Assembly (NCBI RefSeq): GCF_024171725.1
Contig: NZ_JAMTCG010000007.1
Location: 335,195 to 399,194 of the forward strand
Direction of reading: 5' to 3'
DNA: 64,000 nucleotides
Source: Williamsia serinedens
GTDB lineage: Bacteria > Actinomycetota > Actinomycetes > Mycobacteriales > Mycobacteriaceae
In this document: positions 1 to 8,672 of the stretch, in pieces
Layout: each line of letters starts with the position of its first letter
How positions within the stretch are numbered: position 1 is the stretch's first letter
The notes under the pieces: generated by a model
The model's input: the letters and a program-made list of their open reading frames with translations, nothing else
Told to the model about the DNA's origin: nothing
Database searches by the model: none
Position numbers and translations under genes: made by a program

Positions 1-173
1 GACCGCAGCGTCCCCGGCCCGCTCCCGGAGAAGTCGCCGCTGATCGGGACGCCGGACGTGGCCGACGTCGGCGCCGGTGGGCTGCTCTGCGCACACGCGG
101 ACACCGATCCCAGCGCCGCCAGGACGACGAGCACGATCGCGGCGACCCGCCCGGTCCGCACGTGGGGGCTCAC
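1..173 (-). CDS. Secreted lipoprotein, N-terminal part, probable lipase paralogue (runs off the window)
   Basis: Only the first 57 codons are in the window. The GTG start overlaps the TGA of the upstream Wzz-like gene in a GTGA arrangement, so the two are translationally coupled. The product begins with two Arg among nine residues, a hydrophobic stretch and a lipobox ending SVSAC, so it should be a lipid-anchored exported protein. After the Cys comes a short Pro/Ser/Thr linker and then GDFSGSGPGTLRS. This resembles NLGGSAPGSLVS at the same point of the lipase encoded at 850-2112, so I infer a second secreted lipase of that family. The catalytic part lies outside the window, so the enzyme assignment is tentative; the lipoprotein assignment is firm. 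Confidence 0.6.
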   Translation of the reverse strand, partial: MSPHVRTGRVAAIVLVVLAALGSVSACAQSSPPAPTSATSGVPISGDFSGSGPGTLR

Positions 174-853
174 GACACCCGTCCCGCGACGCCGGATCGC
201 ACCTGGGCCACAACGGTGTCGACCTGACGACGGTGCATCACCCGGTCGCCGAGCAGGGCCAGCGCGATCGCCCCGATCACTCCCCACACGAACCCCACCG
301 CGGCGGCCAGCCCGACGTCGCGGGTGAGCGAGGAGTGCACGGCGACAGCCGGATAGGCGGTGCCGACCGGCACCAACTGGGCCTGCGGCCCGAGGTCGTC
401 GTTGTTCTCCAACTGGCGGGACACCGCCACGAGGGCACCCGCGACCGCGGTCGCCCGCCGCTCGGCGTCGGCCCGGTTGTCGGCGTCGACCGCGATCGTC
501 AGGACCACGGAGTCGATGCGCTGGGTGGCGGTCACGTGCGACGCCAGGTCCGGCGCGGACCCGCCCAGCAGTTCGTTCGCCTTCGCCGCGACCTCGGGGG
601 ACGTGGCCAGGTCGGTGTAGGTGGGGATCCGTGCGCGACCGCCGAGGTCGTTCTGTGCGGCCGCACGGGGATTCGACGGGCCGTCGATCACGGCGAACAG
701 GTCGAACCGTGACGAGTAGGTGGTGTCACCGGTCGCCCACACGGCGAGTCCGGCTCCGGCGGACAGCACGGTGACCGCCACGATCAGCAACCAGCCGCGC
801 AGCGCGATGCGGACGTAGTCGACCGGCGACGGGACCGGGTGGGGTGGTCTCAC
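170..853 (-). CDS. Wzz-type chain-length determinant membrane protein
   Basis: A 227-residue protein with the two-helix hairpin layout of polysaccharide co-polymerases. One transmembrane segment is near residues 20-40 (LLIVAVTVLSAGAGLAVWA), followed by an extracytoplasmic domain rich in charged and Ala residues, a second helix near 185-205, and a short basic cytoplasmic tail. There is no P-loop domain, unlike the longer Wzz protein at 2117-3772. In the family these proteins set polymer length during Wzy-dependent export. It overlaps the stop of the upstream lipase gene by 4 bases (ATGA) and the next lipoprotein gene by GTGA, so it is co-translated with two lipase-like lipoproteins. The family call is reasonably sure; the exact polymer is unknown. 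Confidence 0.7.
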   Translation of the reverse strand: MRPPHPVPSPVDYVRIALRGWLLIVAVTVLSAGAGLAVWATGDTTYSSRFDLFAVIDGPSNPRAAAQNDLGGRARIPTYTDLATSPEVAAKANELLGGSAPDLASHVTATQRIDSVVLTIAVDADNRADAERRATAVAGALVAVSRQLENNDDLGPQAQLVPVGTAYPAVAVHSSLTRDVGLAAAVGFVWGVIGAIALALLGDRVMHRRQVDTVVAQVRSGVAGRVS

Positions 854-2112
854 GTGCGCGGCGGACAGGTGTTGTTCGCCGTCTGTCCGGCGATCCGGTC
901 CTTCAGCCAGGGCAGTCCGCGATCACTCTCGAGGTCGCCGTGGCCCTCGCCCATCCGCTTGTCGATCTCGATGAACCCGCCGATCCGGCAGGCCTTGTCC
1001 GCGGCCGCCTGGGTCCACTGCCAGTCGACCAGTTCGTCCTTGGTCCCGAACATGAGCAACATCGGCCCGGTCACCGGGTTCTTCGGCACGGCCCACTGCT
1101 CGAGGAGGGTGCGCAGACGGTCGGTGTCGGCCTGGGTGTCGGGCTTCAGGTCGGCGTTGGTCACGGTCTCGCGGGTCTTGAGGACCTCGTCGAGGGGCGC
1201 GGTGCAGTCGAGCAGCAGGTTCCACTTCGACGCGAGCGACGGCGTCCGGTAGCGGTTGAGGTCGAGGGTCGGGTTCGTCCACGACAGCGACTGCAACGCG
1301 AAGATCAGCGCGACACGCTGGTCACCGGTGAGGGTGCCCGCCTGGGCCTTGTCGGCCAGGCCGGACATGTCCGCCGGCGGGGCCATCGCCATCGTCCCCT
1401 TCAGCGACAACCCGCCGCCGTACGCGGCGTCGCGGTCGGCCGCACCCCAGGCCGCCAGGCCACCGAGCGAGTGACCGAAGGCCGTCCAGTTCGTGCTCAC
1501 CCCTGTCGGGTCGAGGTTCCGCGCGGCCCGCACCGAGTCGATCATGTTGTTGCCGTAGGTCGCACCGTCCAGGAACGGGTTGAGGTACCCCCGGACGCCG
1601 AGCCCCTGGAAGTCGGGCAGCGTCACCGCGAACCCGCTCTGGATCATGCTGGCCATCATCGAGCCGTTGCCGACGAGGGTGCTGAAGTCCGACGGAGCGC
1701 ACTTGTCCAGCACACCGGTGGTGCCGTGGCCGAACGCGATGACCGGCCAGCCCCCCGGCGGCGGCGTGCCCGGCGGGATCGCGATCACGCCGGAGACCTC
1801 GGTACGCGACCCGTCCACCCCCGACGTCGAGCGGTAGACGACCCGCTCCACACGGGCGTCGACGTCCTCGAGCTGCTCGTTGCCCTCCAGCGGCTTGACC
1901 GACACGAGCGACCCCGGCGCGGACCCTCCCAGGTTCGGTGCGGGGACGGTCGCCGACCCGCCGAAGAGCGGGGCGAAGCTCGTCACCGAGGGCGTGTCCC
2001 CCGGCGGGGGCGCCGGCTCCCCGGTGGCACACGCCGACAGCGCCGTGACGACCGTCGCGGCGGTCAGCAGCGCCAGGGTGGTGCGGCGGCGGGATGCGCG
2101 GCGAGAGGACAT
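850..2112 (-). CDS. Secreted lipase-like lipoprotein (alpha/beta hydrolase)
   Basis: A 420-residue exported hydrolase. Residues 1-28 form a signal peptide with several Arg, a hydrophobic core and the lipobox LSAC (Cys28), so the protein should be anchored outside the membrane. The fold is supported by a HG element (AFGHGTTG, about 127) and a nucleophile elbow FGHSLGGLAAWG with Ser about 215. A late Asp in FGTKDELVDW and a His in GEGHGDLES complete a plausible triad. The layout matches the secretory lipase (LIP) family common in Mycobacteriales, which hydrolyses acylglycerols or other esters. The gene lies 4 bp downstream of the Wzc-like gene and overlaps the Wzz-like gene. Its place inside a polysaccharide locus suggests action on an envelope ester rather than nutrient lipid, but that is inference. 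Confidence 0.75.
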   Translation of the reverse strand: MSSRRASRRRTTLALLTAATVVTALSACATGEPAPPPGDTPSVTSFAPLFGGSATVPAPNLGGSAPGSLVSVKPLEGNEQLEDVDARVERVVYRSTSGVDGSRTEVSGVIAIPPGTPPPGGWPVIAFGHGTTGVLDKCAPSDFSTLVGNGSMMASMIQSGFAVTLPDFQGLGVRGYLNPFLDGATYGNNMIDSVRAARNLDPTGVSTNWTAFGHSLGGLAAWGAADRDAAYGGGLSLKGTMAMAPPADMSGLADKAQAGTLTGDQRVALIFALQSLSWTNPTLDLNRYRTPSLASKWNLLLDCTAPLDEVLKTRETVTNADLKPDTQADTDRLRTLLEQWAVPKNPVTGPMLLMFGTKDELVDWQWTQAAADKACRIGGFIEIDKRMGEGHGDLESDRGLPWLKDRIAGQTANNTCPPRT

Positions 2113-2116
2113 GGTG

Positions 2117-3772
2117 TCAGCGGCCTTCGGTCACGGGATCGTCGTCGGGGTCCTCGACCCGGTGATGCGCACCGCGGTTGTCCCCTCCCCGATTCGACGC
2201 CGCCGGCGGGGCGGATCGGTGCTGCACCCGATCGTCACCGGCACCGGGGTCCGCGGGTGCGGGTGCGTCGCCGTCGTGGGCCTGTCCGGCGTTCGTGACC
2301 ACGGCACCGAGGAACTCGGCGTGGGCGGTCGCGATCGACTCCAGGGCGCGGCGCAGTGCCGTGCTCCGCGTGTGCCCGAGGCGCGCGACCACGAGGGCGC
2401 CGTCACCGAGCGCCGCGGCCACGGCCCCGTCGGTGCAGATCCCGAGCGGCGGGGTGTCGACGACCACGTGGTCGAAGCGGACGGCGAGGTCGGCGAACAC
2501 CTGCTGGGCGCGGTCGGCGCCCCACAGCTGTCCGCGGGACGTCGGCACCGGCCCCGCGGGCAGCAACGCGAAGCCGCGGCCCCCGACGCGGGTGATCACC
2601 GCGTCGTCGAGGGTGTCGTCGCCGACGAGCACCGTCGACAGACCGCGCGTCGGGCGACCGCGTCCACCGGGGTCGCTGCTGAGCAGCCGGTCGGCGAGGG
2701 TCGGGGTGACGAGGTCGCCGTCGACGAGGAGGACCCGTCGACCCGACTCGGCGAGCACCGCCGCGAGGTCCACGGCGAGCGTGGACCGCCCGTCCCCGTG
2801 TGCGGGGCTGGTGACGGCCACGACCACCGGGCGGGCGCCGTCGGCGGTACGGGCGAAGCGCAGGTTGGTCGCGAGCTGTCGGGTCCGCTCGACGAGTTCG
2901 CCACCGGCGCTCGTGTCGGCGACCGCGACGCCAGGACGGTTCGGGTCGGCGACGATCTCACCGAGCACCAGCGACCCGGCGATGTCCTCCACGCGCTCAC
3001 GGCGGCGCACGCGGGTGTCGACGAGGGCGAGCACGATGACGGCGATGACCCCGAGGGCGAGGCCCGCGACGGCTCCGAGGCCGATGCGGGTCACCAGCGA
3101 GGGGCCCGACGCGCTCGACGGGTAGTCGGCGTCGTCGACGAGGATCGCGCCGGCGGCGGGGGTGCCGCCGCGTCGGGACGTCTCGAGCTCGCTGACGAGC
3201 TGCACGAGCTGGTCGGCGACCGCGTTGGCGTAGGTCTGGGCGGCGACCGGGTCGGCGTCGGTCGCGGTCACGTCGAGCAGGACCGTGTTCAGCACAGGCG
3301 CCGCCGAGATCTTCGACCGCAGCTCGTCGGCCGACATCGACGACTTCAACTGCTCGACGGCGCGGGCCGCGACCTGACGGCTCGTGGCCAGGCTCGCGTA
3401 CGACTTCACGCGCTCCTGGGAGAACAGATTGTTCTGGTAGGCGTCACCGACGGAGGTGCCGCTCTGCGTGGTGACGAAAAGCTGCGCGGTCGACGCGTAC
3501 TTCGGCGCCGCGACCAGCGACCACACGTATCCGCCCGCGGCCCCGATCACGGCGACGACCACGATCAGCCACCAGAACCGCCGGAAGGCGCGCAGATAAT
3601 CCCCGATCGCCAAGGGGCGACTCCATTCGTCTGTGGTTGCCGATCCTTCATCGTTGTGTGTGTTCGGCAACGTCTGTCGTGACGGTGACACAGTAGCCGG
3701 GGCGGGCGCGCCCTTCATCTCCGACGACCCCGGTGTGACCGGGCCGACGCCCCCGCGACCCTGTTCGCCCAT
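2117..3772 (-). CDS. Wzz domain fused to Wzc-like tyrosine-kinase-type P-loop domain (P-loop Lys replaced by Arg)
   Basis: A 551-residue co-polymerase/autokinase-like protein for surface polysaccharide assembly. The Wzz part has helices at about 68-88 and 231-252 around an outer loop. The cytoplasmic part resembles bacterial tyrosine autokinases: SPAHGDGRST (about 322-331) occupies the Walker A position, VLLVDGDL (347-354) the A' position and HVVVDTPPLG the Walker B. The normally invariant Walker A Lys is Arg329, and the C-terminal tail is acidic and Pro-rich without a Tyr cluster, so kinase activity is doubtful. The first 53 residues are low complexity. A TTG at 3613, preceded by GGAG at suitable spacing and just before AIGDYLRAF, may be the true start. 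It is divergent from the Wzy-like gene. Confidence 0.75.
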   Translation of the reverse strand: MGEQGRGGVGPVTPGSSEMKGAPAPATVSPSRQTLPNTHNDEGSATTDEWSRPLAIGDYLRAFRRFWWLIVVVAVIGAAGGYVWSLVAAPKYASTAQLFVTTQSGTSVGDAYQNNLFSQERVKSYASLATSRQVAARAVEQLKSSMSADELRSKISAAPVLNTVLLDVTATDADPVAAQTYANAVADQLVQLVSELETSRRGGTPAAGAILVDDADYPSSASGPSLVTRIGLGAVAGLALGVIAVIVLALVDTRVRRRERVEDIAGSLVLGEIVADPNRPGVAVADTSAGGELVERTRQLATNLRFARTADGARPVVVAVTSPAHGDGRSTLAVDLAAVLAESGRRVLLVDGDLVTPTLADRLLSSDPGGRGRPTRGLSTVLVGDDTLDDAVITRVGGRGFALLPAGPVPTSRGQLWGADRAQQVFADLAVRFDHVVVDTPPLGICTDGAVAAALGDGALVVARLGHTRSTALRRALESIATAHAEFLGAVVTNAGQAHDGDAPAPADPGAGDDRVQHRSAPPAASNRGGDNRGAHHRVEDPDDDPVTEGR

Positions 3773-3828
3773 ACGGTTCGCAGCCTGCGGCGATGTCCCC
3801 GATGCGGCGCGTCGGCGCGGGTGTCACC

Positions 3829-5295
3829 ATGTACCCCGTGACGGACGGTGGTCGAGCGCGGCTCGCGACGCTCGGGGTGATCGCGGTGCTCGTCGTGGGC
3901 CCCGTCGCCGGGGCCGCGGCGGTCCTCGGCGGCAAACTGGCGTTGATCGGCGTGGTCGGGTTGGCGGGCCTGGTGGTCGGCGCCTACATCGGGCTGCGCC
4001 ATCCCATGTGGCTCTACTACGGACTGGGCATCACGGTGGGGTTCCTGCCGTTCGGAGTGGTGCCCCTGGCCCCGCTCCCGCTCTACCTGGTCTTCGGCGG
4101 CTCGGTGGTCCTCGCGGCGGCCCTGCACCCGTCGGCCGGGATGCACTGGCACCCGCTGGAACGCACGCTCCTCGTCCTGGTCGCCGTGTCCGCGGTGTCC
4201 GTCGTCTTCACCGCCGTCTCGATCTCCGACTACGTCGACTACGTGAAGTGGGCTCTGGTGACGCTCGCGGTGATCGGGCTGCTGCGCCTGTCGACGGAGA
4301 ACATGCGCCGGGTCGGGGTGGTGTTCTCCGTCGCCGCGGCGTTCAACGCGCTCATCGGCATCGCCCTGTTCGTCTCGCCCGGGCTGCCGCTGCGCAAGGC
4401 GTTCAGTCTCTTCGGATACGGCATCGTCGACGCGTCCACCCGCTACGTGTACAACGCCGAGGGCGTCGAGCAGTCGACCCGGTTGGGCGGCATGTGGGTG
4501 GAGCCCAACGCCGCCGGCATCGGCCTGCTGACCGCACTCTGCGTCGCCCTGGTCGTGCTCGAGGGATGGCGGCGGTGGGCGTTCGCCGCGCTGTTCGCGT
4601 TCGCGCTGGTGCTGACGCTCAGCCGCGGCGTGATCGTCAGCGTCGTCGTCGGTGCGCTGCTCGTCATGGTGTTCCACCGGATGTCCGACCGTCTGCGGGC
4701 GATCGCGGCGACCGTGGGCGCGCTCGTCGTCGTGGCCGGCGCCGCGACACCGCAGGTCCGCAACCGCCTGTTGCAGTCCTTCGTGGGGCAGGACGTCAGC
4801 TCCTCGTCCCGCCAGGACGCGCTCAGCAACTTCCCGCACCAGTTGTCGGGGCACTGGTTCTTCGGACTCGGGTGGGCGCGACCGGAGTTCAAGGACGGCG
4901 CGCTGGCGTTCCAGGTGAACTACGTGGCCAACGCGCCCCTGCTGACCGTGTACCGCGGTGGGGTGTTCGCCGGTCTCGCGTTCGTCGCGGTGCTGATCGC
5001 CGGGGCGATCGTCGGATGGCGGCTCATCACGGGGCGGTCGCTCCCCCGCGCGTTGGTCGGCGGCATCTTCATCGGCTTCTGCCTGGTCGGGCTGCAGCTC
5101 GACCACCCGGTGGTGGCGACCCTGCCGGTCACGACGACGTTCTCGGTGCTGCTGGCGTTCCTCGTGCACGCCGACCGGCTCCGCCGCGCGCAGGACGTCC
5201 CGGACGACCGGGTCAGCGACTCGCGGCCATGGCGTCGTCCAGCAGCGAGCGCACCGCCTCGTGCGGACGCCGGTCCTGCCATCGCCGCGCGGTGA
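3829..5295 (+). CDS. O-antigen ligase/Wzy-type polysaccharide polymerase
   Basis: A very hydrophobic protein of about 488 residues with roughly a dozen membrane helices. A larger outer loop in the second half carries SSSRQDAL and HWFFGLGWARPEF, typical of the Wzy_C/O-antigen ligase family, which polymerises lipid-linked repeat units outside the membrane. Starts at 3793 (ATG), 3829 (ATG) and 3838 (GTG) are all in frame and none has a clear ribosome site; I chose 3829. The gene is alone on the plus strand within the locus. Its last 83 bases overlap the convergent 3' end of the glycosyltransferase gene ending at 5213. Function as polymerase rather than ligase is inferred from the neighbouring Wzx and Wzz genes. 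Confidence 0.72.
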   Translation: MYPVTDGGRARLATLGVIAVLVVGPVAGAAAVLGGKLALIGVVGLAGLVVGAYIGLRHPMWLYYGLGITVGFLPFGVVPLAPLPLYLVFGGSVVLAAALHPSAGMHWHPLERTLLVLVAVSAVSVVFTAVSISDYVDYVKWALVTLAVIGLLRLSTENMRRVGVVFSVAAAFNALIGIALFVSPGLPLRKAFSLFGYGIVDASTRYVYNAEGVEQSTRLGGMWVEPNAAGIGLLTALCVALVVLEGWRRWAFAALFAFALVLTLSRGVIVSVVVGALLVMVFHRMSDRLRAIAATVGALVVVAGAATPQVRNRLLQSFVGQDVSSSSRQDALSNFPHQLSGHWFFGLGWARPEFKDGALAFQVNYVANAPLLTVYRGGVFAGLAFVAVLIAGAIVGWRLITGRSLPRALVGGIFIGFCLVGLQLDHPVVATLPVTTTFSVLLAFLVHADRLRRAQDVPDDRVSDSRPWRRPAASAPPRADAGPAIAAR

Positions 5296-6364
5296 TCGCG
5301 TGCAGACGCGCGCCGTCGGCGACCGCGGCGTCGACTTCGGTCAGCAGGCGCCGCGCGGCGGCGACCAGCTCGTCGTCGTCCTCGCAGGTCTCGAGGCCGT
5401 AGACGGCGTCGAGTGATCCGACGGCCGCGGGGGTGCCCACCACCGGGAGGCCGATCCGCGCCGCGTCCAGGAACTTCACCCGGACCCCGCCGCCGGTGCT
5501 GATCGGCGCGACCATCCCGCGGCACGTCGCCAGGAAGCCGTGCAGGTCGTCGACGAACCCGAGGTCACGGACACCCGGGGGCAGCTCGACCGGTCCGGCC
5601 GAGGCGCTGGCTCCGCCGACGACGCACAGCTCGGCACCGGCGATCCCGGCACCGATCCGCGGCCACAGCGCCACCGCACGCTCGAAGGCCTCCTGGTTCG
5701 GCGGCCAGTCGCGGGTGCCGAGGAACACCAGTCGCGGCGGCGTCGACGCGACGTCGACCTCGTCGCCGGGCGGCAGTGTCAGGTCGAGCCAGCGCGCGCT
5801 CTGGACCCCGCGATCGCGGTACTCCCGGGCCTCCTCGGCGTCGAAGGTGGAGACGGCGTCCGCCGCCCGTGCGACACGCAGTTCGTCCCGGACGAGCCGA
5901 GGCGCCTCGACCCGACCGAGCAGGCCGCGGGTCGCCCGCCACACCAGGGACTCCGAGACATGGGTGTTGACCGCGAAGCGGTCGACACCGCCCCGCCGCG
6001 ACGCCAGGAACGACTCGGCCATGTAACTGTGCTCGGCGAGGTAGACGTCGGCGTGGACGGCCTCGATCGTCGCGCGCAGCTCGGGGCTGTCGAACCGGAC
6101 GTGCACGAGGCTGCGTCGCCCCGCGAGCGACCGTCGGGCCAGGCGCGCGGGCGCGACCTCGGGCTTGCGGACCCGGTGCAGGGTCAGGCCGCCGGGCACC
6201 AGGTCGGTCTCGACGGTCCCCGACTGCTCCGACAGGCAGATCGCCGTGACGGCGTACGTGTCGGCGGCCAGGGTCATCAGCAGGCGGCTGAGCTCGACGT
6301 CCCCGCCGCGCTCGAGGACGGGGTCCTTCGAGAGCAGCAGCGCGACAGTGGGTCTCGCACTCAT
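5213..6364 (-). CDS. Glycosyltransferase, family 4-like (GT-B)
   Basis: A 383-residue GT-B enzyme. The N-terminal Rossmann half runs from MSARPTVALLLS. The C-terminal half starts with PRLVFLGTRDWPPNQEAF and carries ELCVVGG and the donor-binding stretch STGGGVRVKFLDAARIGLP. This arrangement is seen in GT4 enzymes that add sugars to lipid-linked oligosaccharides at the cytoplasmic face. The ATG start overlaps the flippase stop by ATGA, making it the last gene of a coupled acyltransferase-glycosyltransferase-flippase-glycosyltransferase operon. The donor and acceptor sugars cannot be read from the sequence. The 3' end overlaps the convergent polymerase gene by 83 bp. Confidence 0.75.
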   Translation of the reverse strand: MSARPTVALLLSKDPVLERGGDVELSRLLMTLAADTYAVTAICLSEQSGTVETDLVPGGLTLHRVRKPEVAPARLARRSLAGRRSLVHVRFDSPELRATIEAVHADVYLAEHSYMAESFLASRRGGVDRFAVNTHVSESLVWRATRGLLGRVEAPRLVRDELRVARAADAVSTFDAEEAREYRDRGVQSARWLDLTLPPGDEVDVASTPPRLVFLGTRDWPPNQEAFERAVALWPRIGAGIAGAELCVVGGASASAGPVELPPGVRDLGFVDDLHGFLATCRGMVAPISTGGGVRVKFLDAARIGLPVVGTPAAVGSLDAVYGLETCEDDDELVAAARRLLTEVDAAVADGARLHAITARRWQDRRPHEAVRSLLDDAMAASR

Positions 6365-7557
6365 GTCGTCGGCTTCCGGTAGATGGCCGTCGCGTAGATC
6401 GCCAGCAGGATCGCGTCGGCCCCGACCGAGGCGATCGAGGCGCCGACGGCTCCGATCGGCGCGAGAGCGGCCACCGCGCCGAGCTTCACGGGCACCAGAC
6501 CCATGTTGGCCGTGAGCCGCAGGATGTCCCGTCGCTGCGCGTACAGGATCACCTGCAGGATCGAGATCATCGTCCGCATGCCGGTGAACAGGGAGATGAT
6601 GATCATCGCGACGGCGAGCTCGGTGGGAGCCGGCGTGAGCAGCAGCACGACGCCGAAGATCGCGACGGCCGCGGTCGAGAGCCCGCCGATCGCCAGGGTC
6701 AGCTTCAGTGGGGGTCCCGACGACAGCTTCCCGCCCGACAGGCGCAGCGGCTCGTGATACGTCATCCCGAACGACTGCCCAACCGCGGCGAGCGCCGCAG
6801 CTACGGTCCAGCACAGGGTGTAGTAACCGGCGGTACGGCTGTCGGTGAGGAAGCCCAGCAGCAGCACGTCGCCCTGGAGATACAGTGCCGTGCCCAGCAT
6901 CTCGCCGACGAGCGCCAGCGTCAGACGCGGCGGGCCGGGGAGTTGCGGTCGGTGCCCGCGGGCCTCGAGGGCGGCGAGCACGAGGATGACGTAGTACGGC
7001 GCGACGTAGAGGGCGCTCGCACCCAGCAGCGTCGGGTGGTCGACGCCGAACAGGTAGACGCAGGCGAGCGCGACGCTGACGACCTGACGGATGCTGTCGA
7101 GACGCCAGACGCGGTCCGCCTTGCCGTCGCGCGCGAAGCGGCTCGAGTACGACTTGTAGGCGATCTCCCCGCCCGCGACGGTCAGGCCGAACCAGGCGAT
7201 GTAGCTGACACCGACCAGTGCGGTGCCCGCCGCGACGAGGGTCAGGCCCACCAGGAACCTGCTCGCGCGTTCGGCGACGAACCGTTCCTCGCTCTCCCGC
7301 ATCGACCGCACGACGTAGGGGTTGTCCAGGGGCGGGCCGATCACCGCCGACAGCGCGAACGCCATGCCGTAGAGCCCGTAGTCGGAGACGCCGAGCTGCG
7401 AGAGCAGCACGACCGTCCACAGCATCCCGACGCCGCGCCCACCGTAGAGCCACAGCATCGCGACCAGCGTGGTCAGCAGGTTGCCCTTTGCGGCCGTCGC
7501 GACCGCGCGGGTCCCCTCGGCGACCGGCTCGTCCTCCGGGGACGGGCCGATCGTCAC
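6361..7557 (-). CDS. Wzx-type polysaccharide flippase (MOP superfamily)
   Basis: A 398-residue protein with about twelve membrane helices and short basic cytoplasmic loops. It matches the polysaccharide-transporter (Wzx/MurJ-like) class that flips undecaprenyl- or decaprenyl-linked repeat units to the outer face. The N-terminus has the typical amphipathic first helix (GNLLTTLVAMLWLYGGRG). The start is a GTG overlapping the TGA of the upstream glycosyltransferase gene (GTGA); an open frame continues further upstream but only duplicates the other gene's region in the wrong frame. Neighbouring Wzy-, Wzz- and glycosyltransferase genes support the role. Substrate unknown. Confidence 0.75.
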   Translation of the reverse strand: MTIGPSPEDEPVAEGTRAVATAAKGNLLTTLVAMLWLYGGRGVGMLWTVVLLSQLGVSDYGLYGMAFALSAVIGPPLDNPYVVRSMRESEERFVAERASRFLVGLTLVAAGTALVGVSYIAWFGLTVAGGEIAYKSYSSRFARDGKADRVWRLDSIRQVVSVALACVYLFGVDHPTLLGASALYVAPYYVILVLAALEARGHRPQLPGPPRLTLALVGEMLGTALYLQGDVLLLGFLTDSRTAGYYTLCWTVAAALAAVGQSFGMTYHEPLRLSGGKLSSGPPLKLTLAIGGLSTAAVAIFGVVLLLTPAPTELAVAMIIISLFTGMRTMISILQVILYAQRRDILRLTANMGLVPVKLGAVAALAPIGAVGASIASVGADAILLAIYATAIYRKPTT

Positions 7558-8672
7558 CGCGCGTCCCGCAGCAGCCGCGACCACGTCGCGCAGAACTGCG
7601 CGGCGACGGCCTCGTGGGAACCCCGGCGGCGTTCGTCCTGCACCTGCCGGCCGGCGAGCACGAGTGCCTCGTGGTCGTCGACGAGACCACGGACCCGGTC
7701 GGCGACGACGGCCGCGAGCTCGTCGGGGTCCTCGGGGGCCTGGCGGATGACGGTGACGCCGTCGCCGTCGCCGTGGTCGGCGAGGGCTCCGTGGTCGGTG
7801 CAGACGACCGGGGTGCCGTAGGCGATCGCCCGGGCCATCACCCCCGACGCGGGATATCCCATGCCGTAGGGCGAGCGCCGGCCGTACGGCATGACCAGCG
7901 CGCGGATCGACGCGAAGAACGCGTCCTCCTCCGGCCCGTCGACGCCGCCGACGATCTCGACACCGTCGATGCGGGGCAGGTCCTCGGTCCCGCGGCCGGC
8001 CACGCGGATGGCGATGTCGTCGTCGAGGCGGGCGCGCAGCCGTTCGAGCTGCTCGAAACCCTTCCCGCGGTACACCAGTCCGAAGAAGCCCACCGCTCGC
8101 GGGCGGTCCTCCGGCGGGGTGATGTCGGGACGACGCGCCACGATGTGCGGGACCTGCACCACCTCGAGGTGCGGGTAGAGCGGACGGATCGACTCGGCGC
8201 CGCTGCGGGTCAGGACGAACACCGTGCGGGGACGCAGCCACCGACGTTGCACGCGATACGAGAGCGGGCGCAGCGGGAAGTGCAGCGCGTGGTTGAGGAG
8301 CCGGTGCTCGGCGAGGAACCGCGTGCGGGCCGGCCACCAGATCGAGTGCGGCGGGTCGTGGATGGTCGCGGTGACCGGGACCTCGTCGGGCAGATGCGCG
8401 GTGCCCCAGAACCCGGCGACCGAGCCCCCGCTGAGCTCGGTGTGGACGAGCACGGGACCCGGTGCGGTGGCGACCATCTCGCGGATCTCGGCGCTCCGGC
8501 GGCGCAGATCGGCGACGGAGTCGTCGCCGGGCGTGCCGGTGCGGTGTTCGACGAGCTCCCCCACGTGGGGACGCACTGCGTCGATGATGTCCTGCGAGTA
8601 GTCACCGACACCGCCCACACCCGTCTCGGGCGCGACGACGATCAGTCGCGCCCCGCTCAACGGATCGGTCAT
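7554..8672 (-). CDS. Glycosyltransferase (GT4-like)
   Basis: A 372-residue cytoplasmic GT-B enzyme. The N-terminus has APETGVGGVGDYSQD, a Gly-rich loop after strand 1. The C-terminal donor domain begins near RAVGFFGLVYRGKGFE and holds PYGRRSPYGMGYPASGV followed by AIAYGTPVVCTDHG, the usual place of the nucleotide-sugar Glu/Gly contacts. The ATG start shares one base with the TGA of the acyltransferase gene (TGATG), and its own stop overlaps the flippase start, so the four-gene unit is tightly coupled. It probably builds the repeat unit that the flippase exports. Acceptor and donor are not predictable. Confidence 0.75.
   Translation of the reverse strand: MTDPLSGARLIVVAPETGVGGVGDYSQDIIDAVRPHVGELVEHRTGTPGDDSVADLRRRSAEIREMVATAPGPVLVHTELSGGSVAGFWGTAHLPDEVPVTATIHDPPHSIWWPARTRFLAEHRLLNHALHFPLRPLSYRVQRRWLRPRTVFVLTRSGAESIRPLYPHLEVVQVPHIVARRPDITPPEDRPRAVGFFGLVYRGKGFEQLERLRARLDDDIAIRVAGRGTEDLPRIDGVEIVGGVDGPEEDAFFASIRALVMPYGRRSPYGMGYPASGVMARAIAYGTPVVCTDHGALADHGDGDGVTVIRQAPEDPDELAAVVADRVRGLVDDHEALVLAGRQVQDERRRGSHEAVAAQFCATWSRLLRDAR

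Noticed and set aside
844..2298. Long plus-strand reading frame antisense to the lipase
   Set aside because: High GC keeps complementary frames open; the translated product is Arg/Gly/Asp-rich without domains, while the minus strand encodes a clear lipoprotein lipase.
3715..5169. Long minus-strand reading frame antisense to the polymerase
   Set aside because: Product is a low-complexity His/Asp/Arg/Gln mixture; the plus strand gives a clean polytopic membrane protein.
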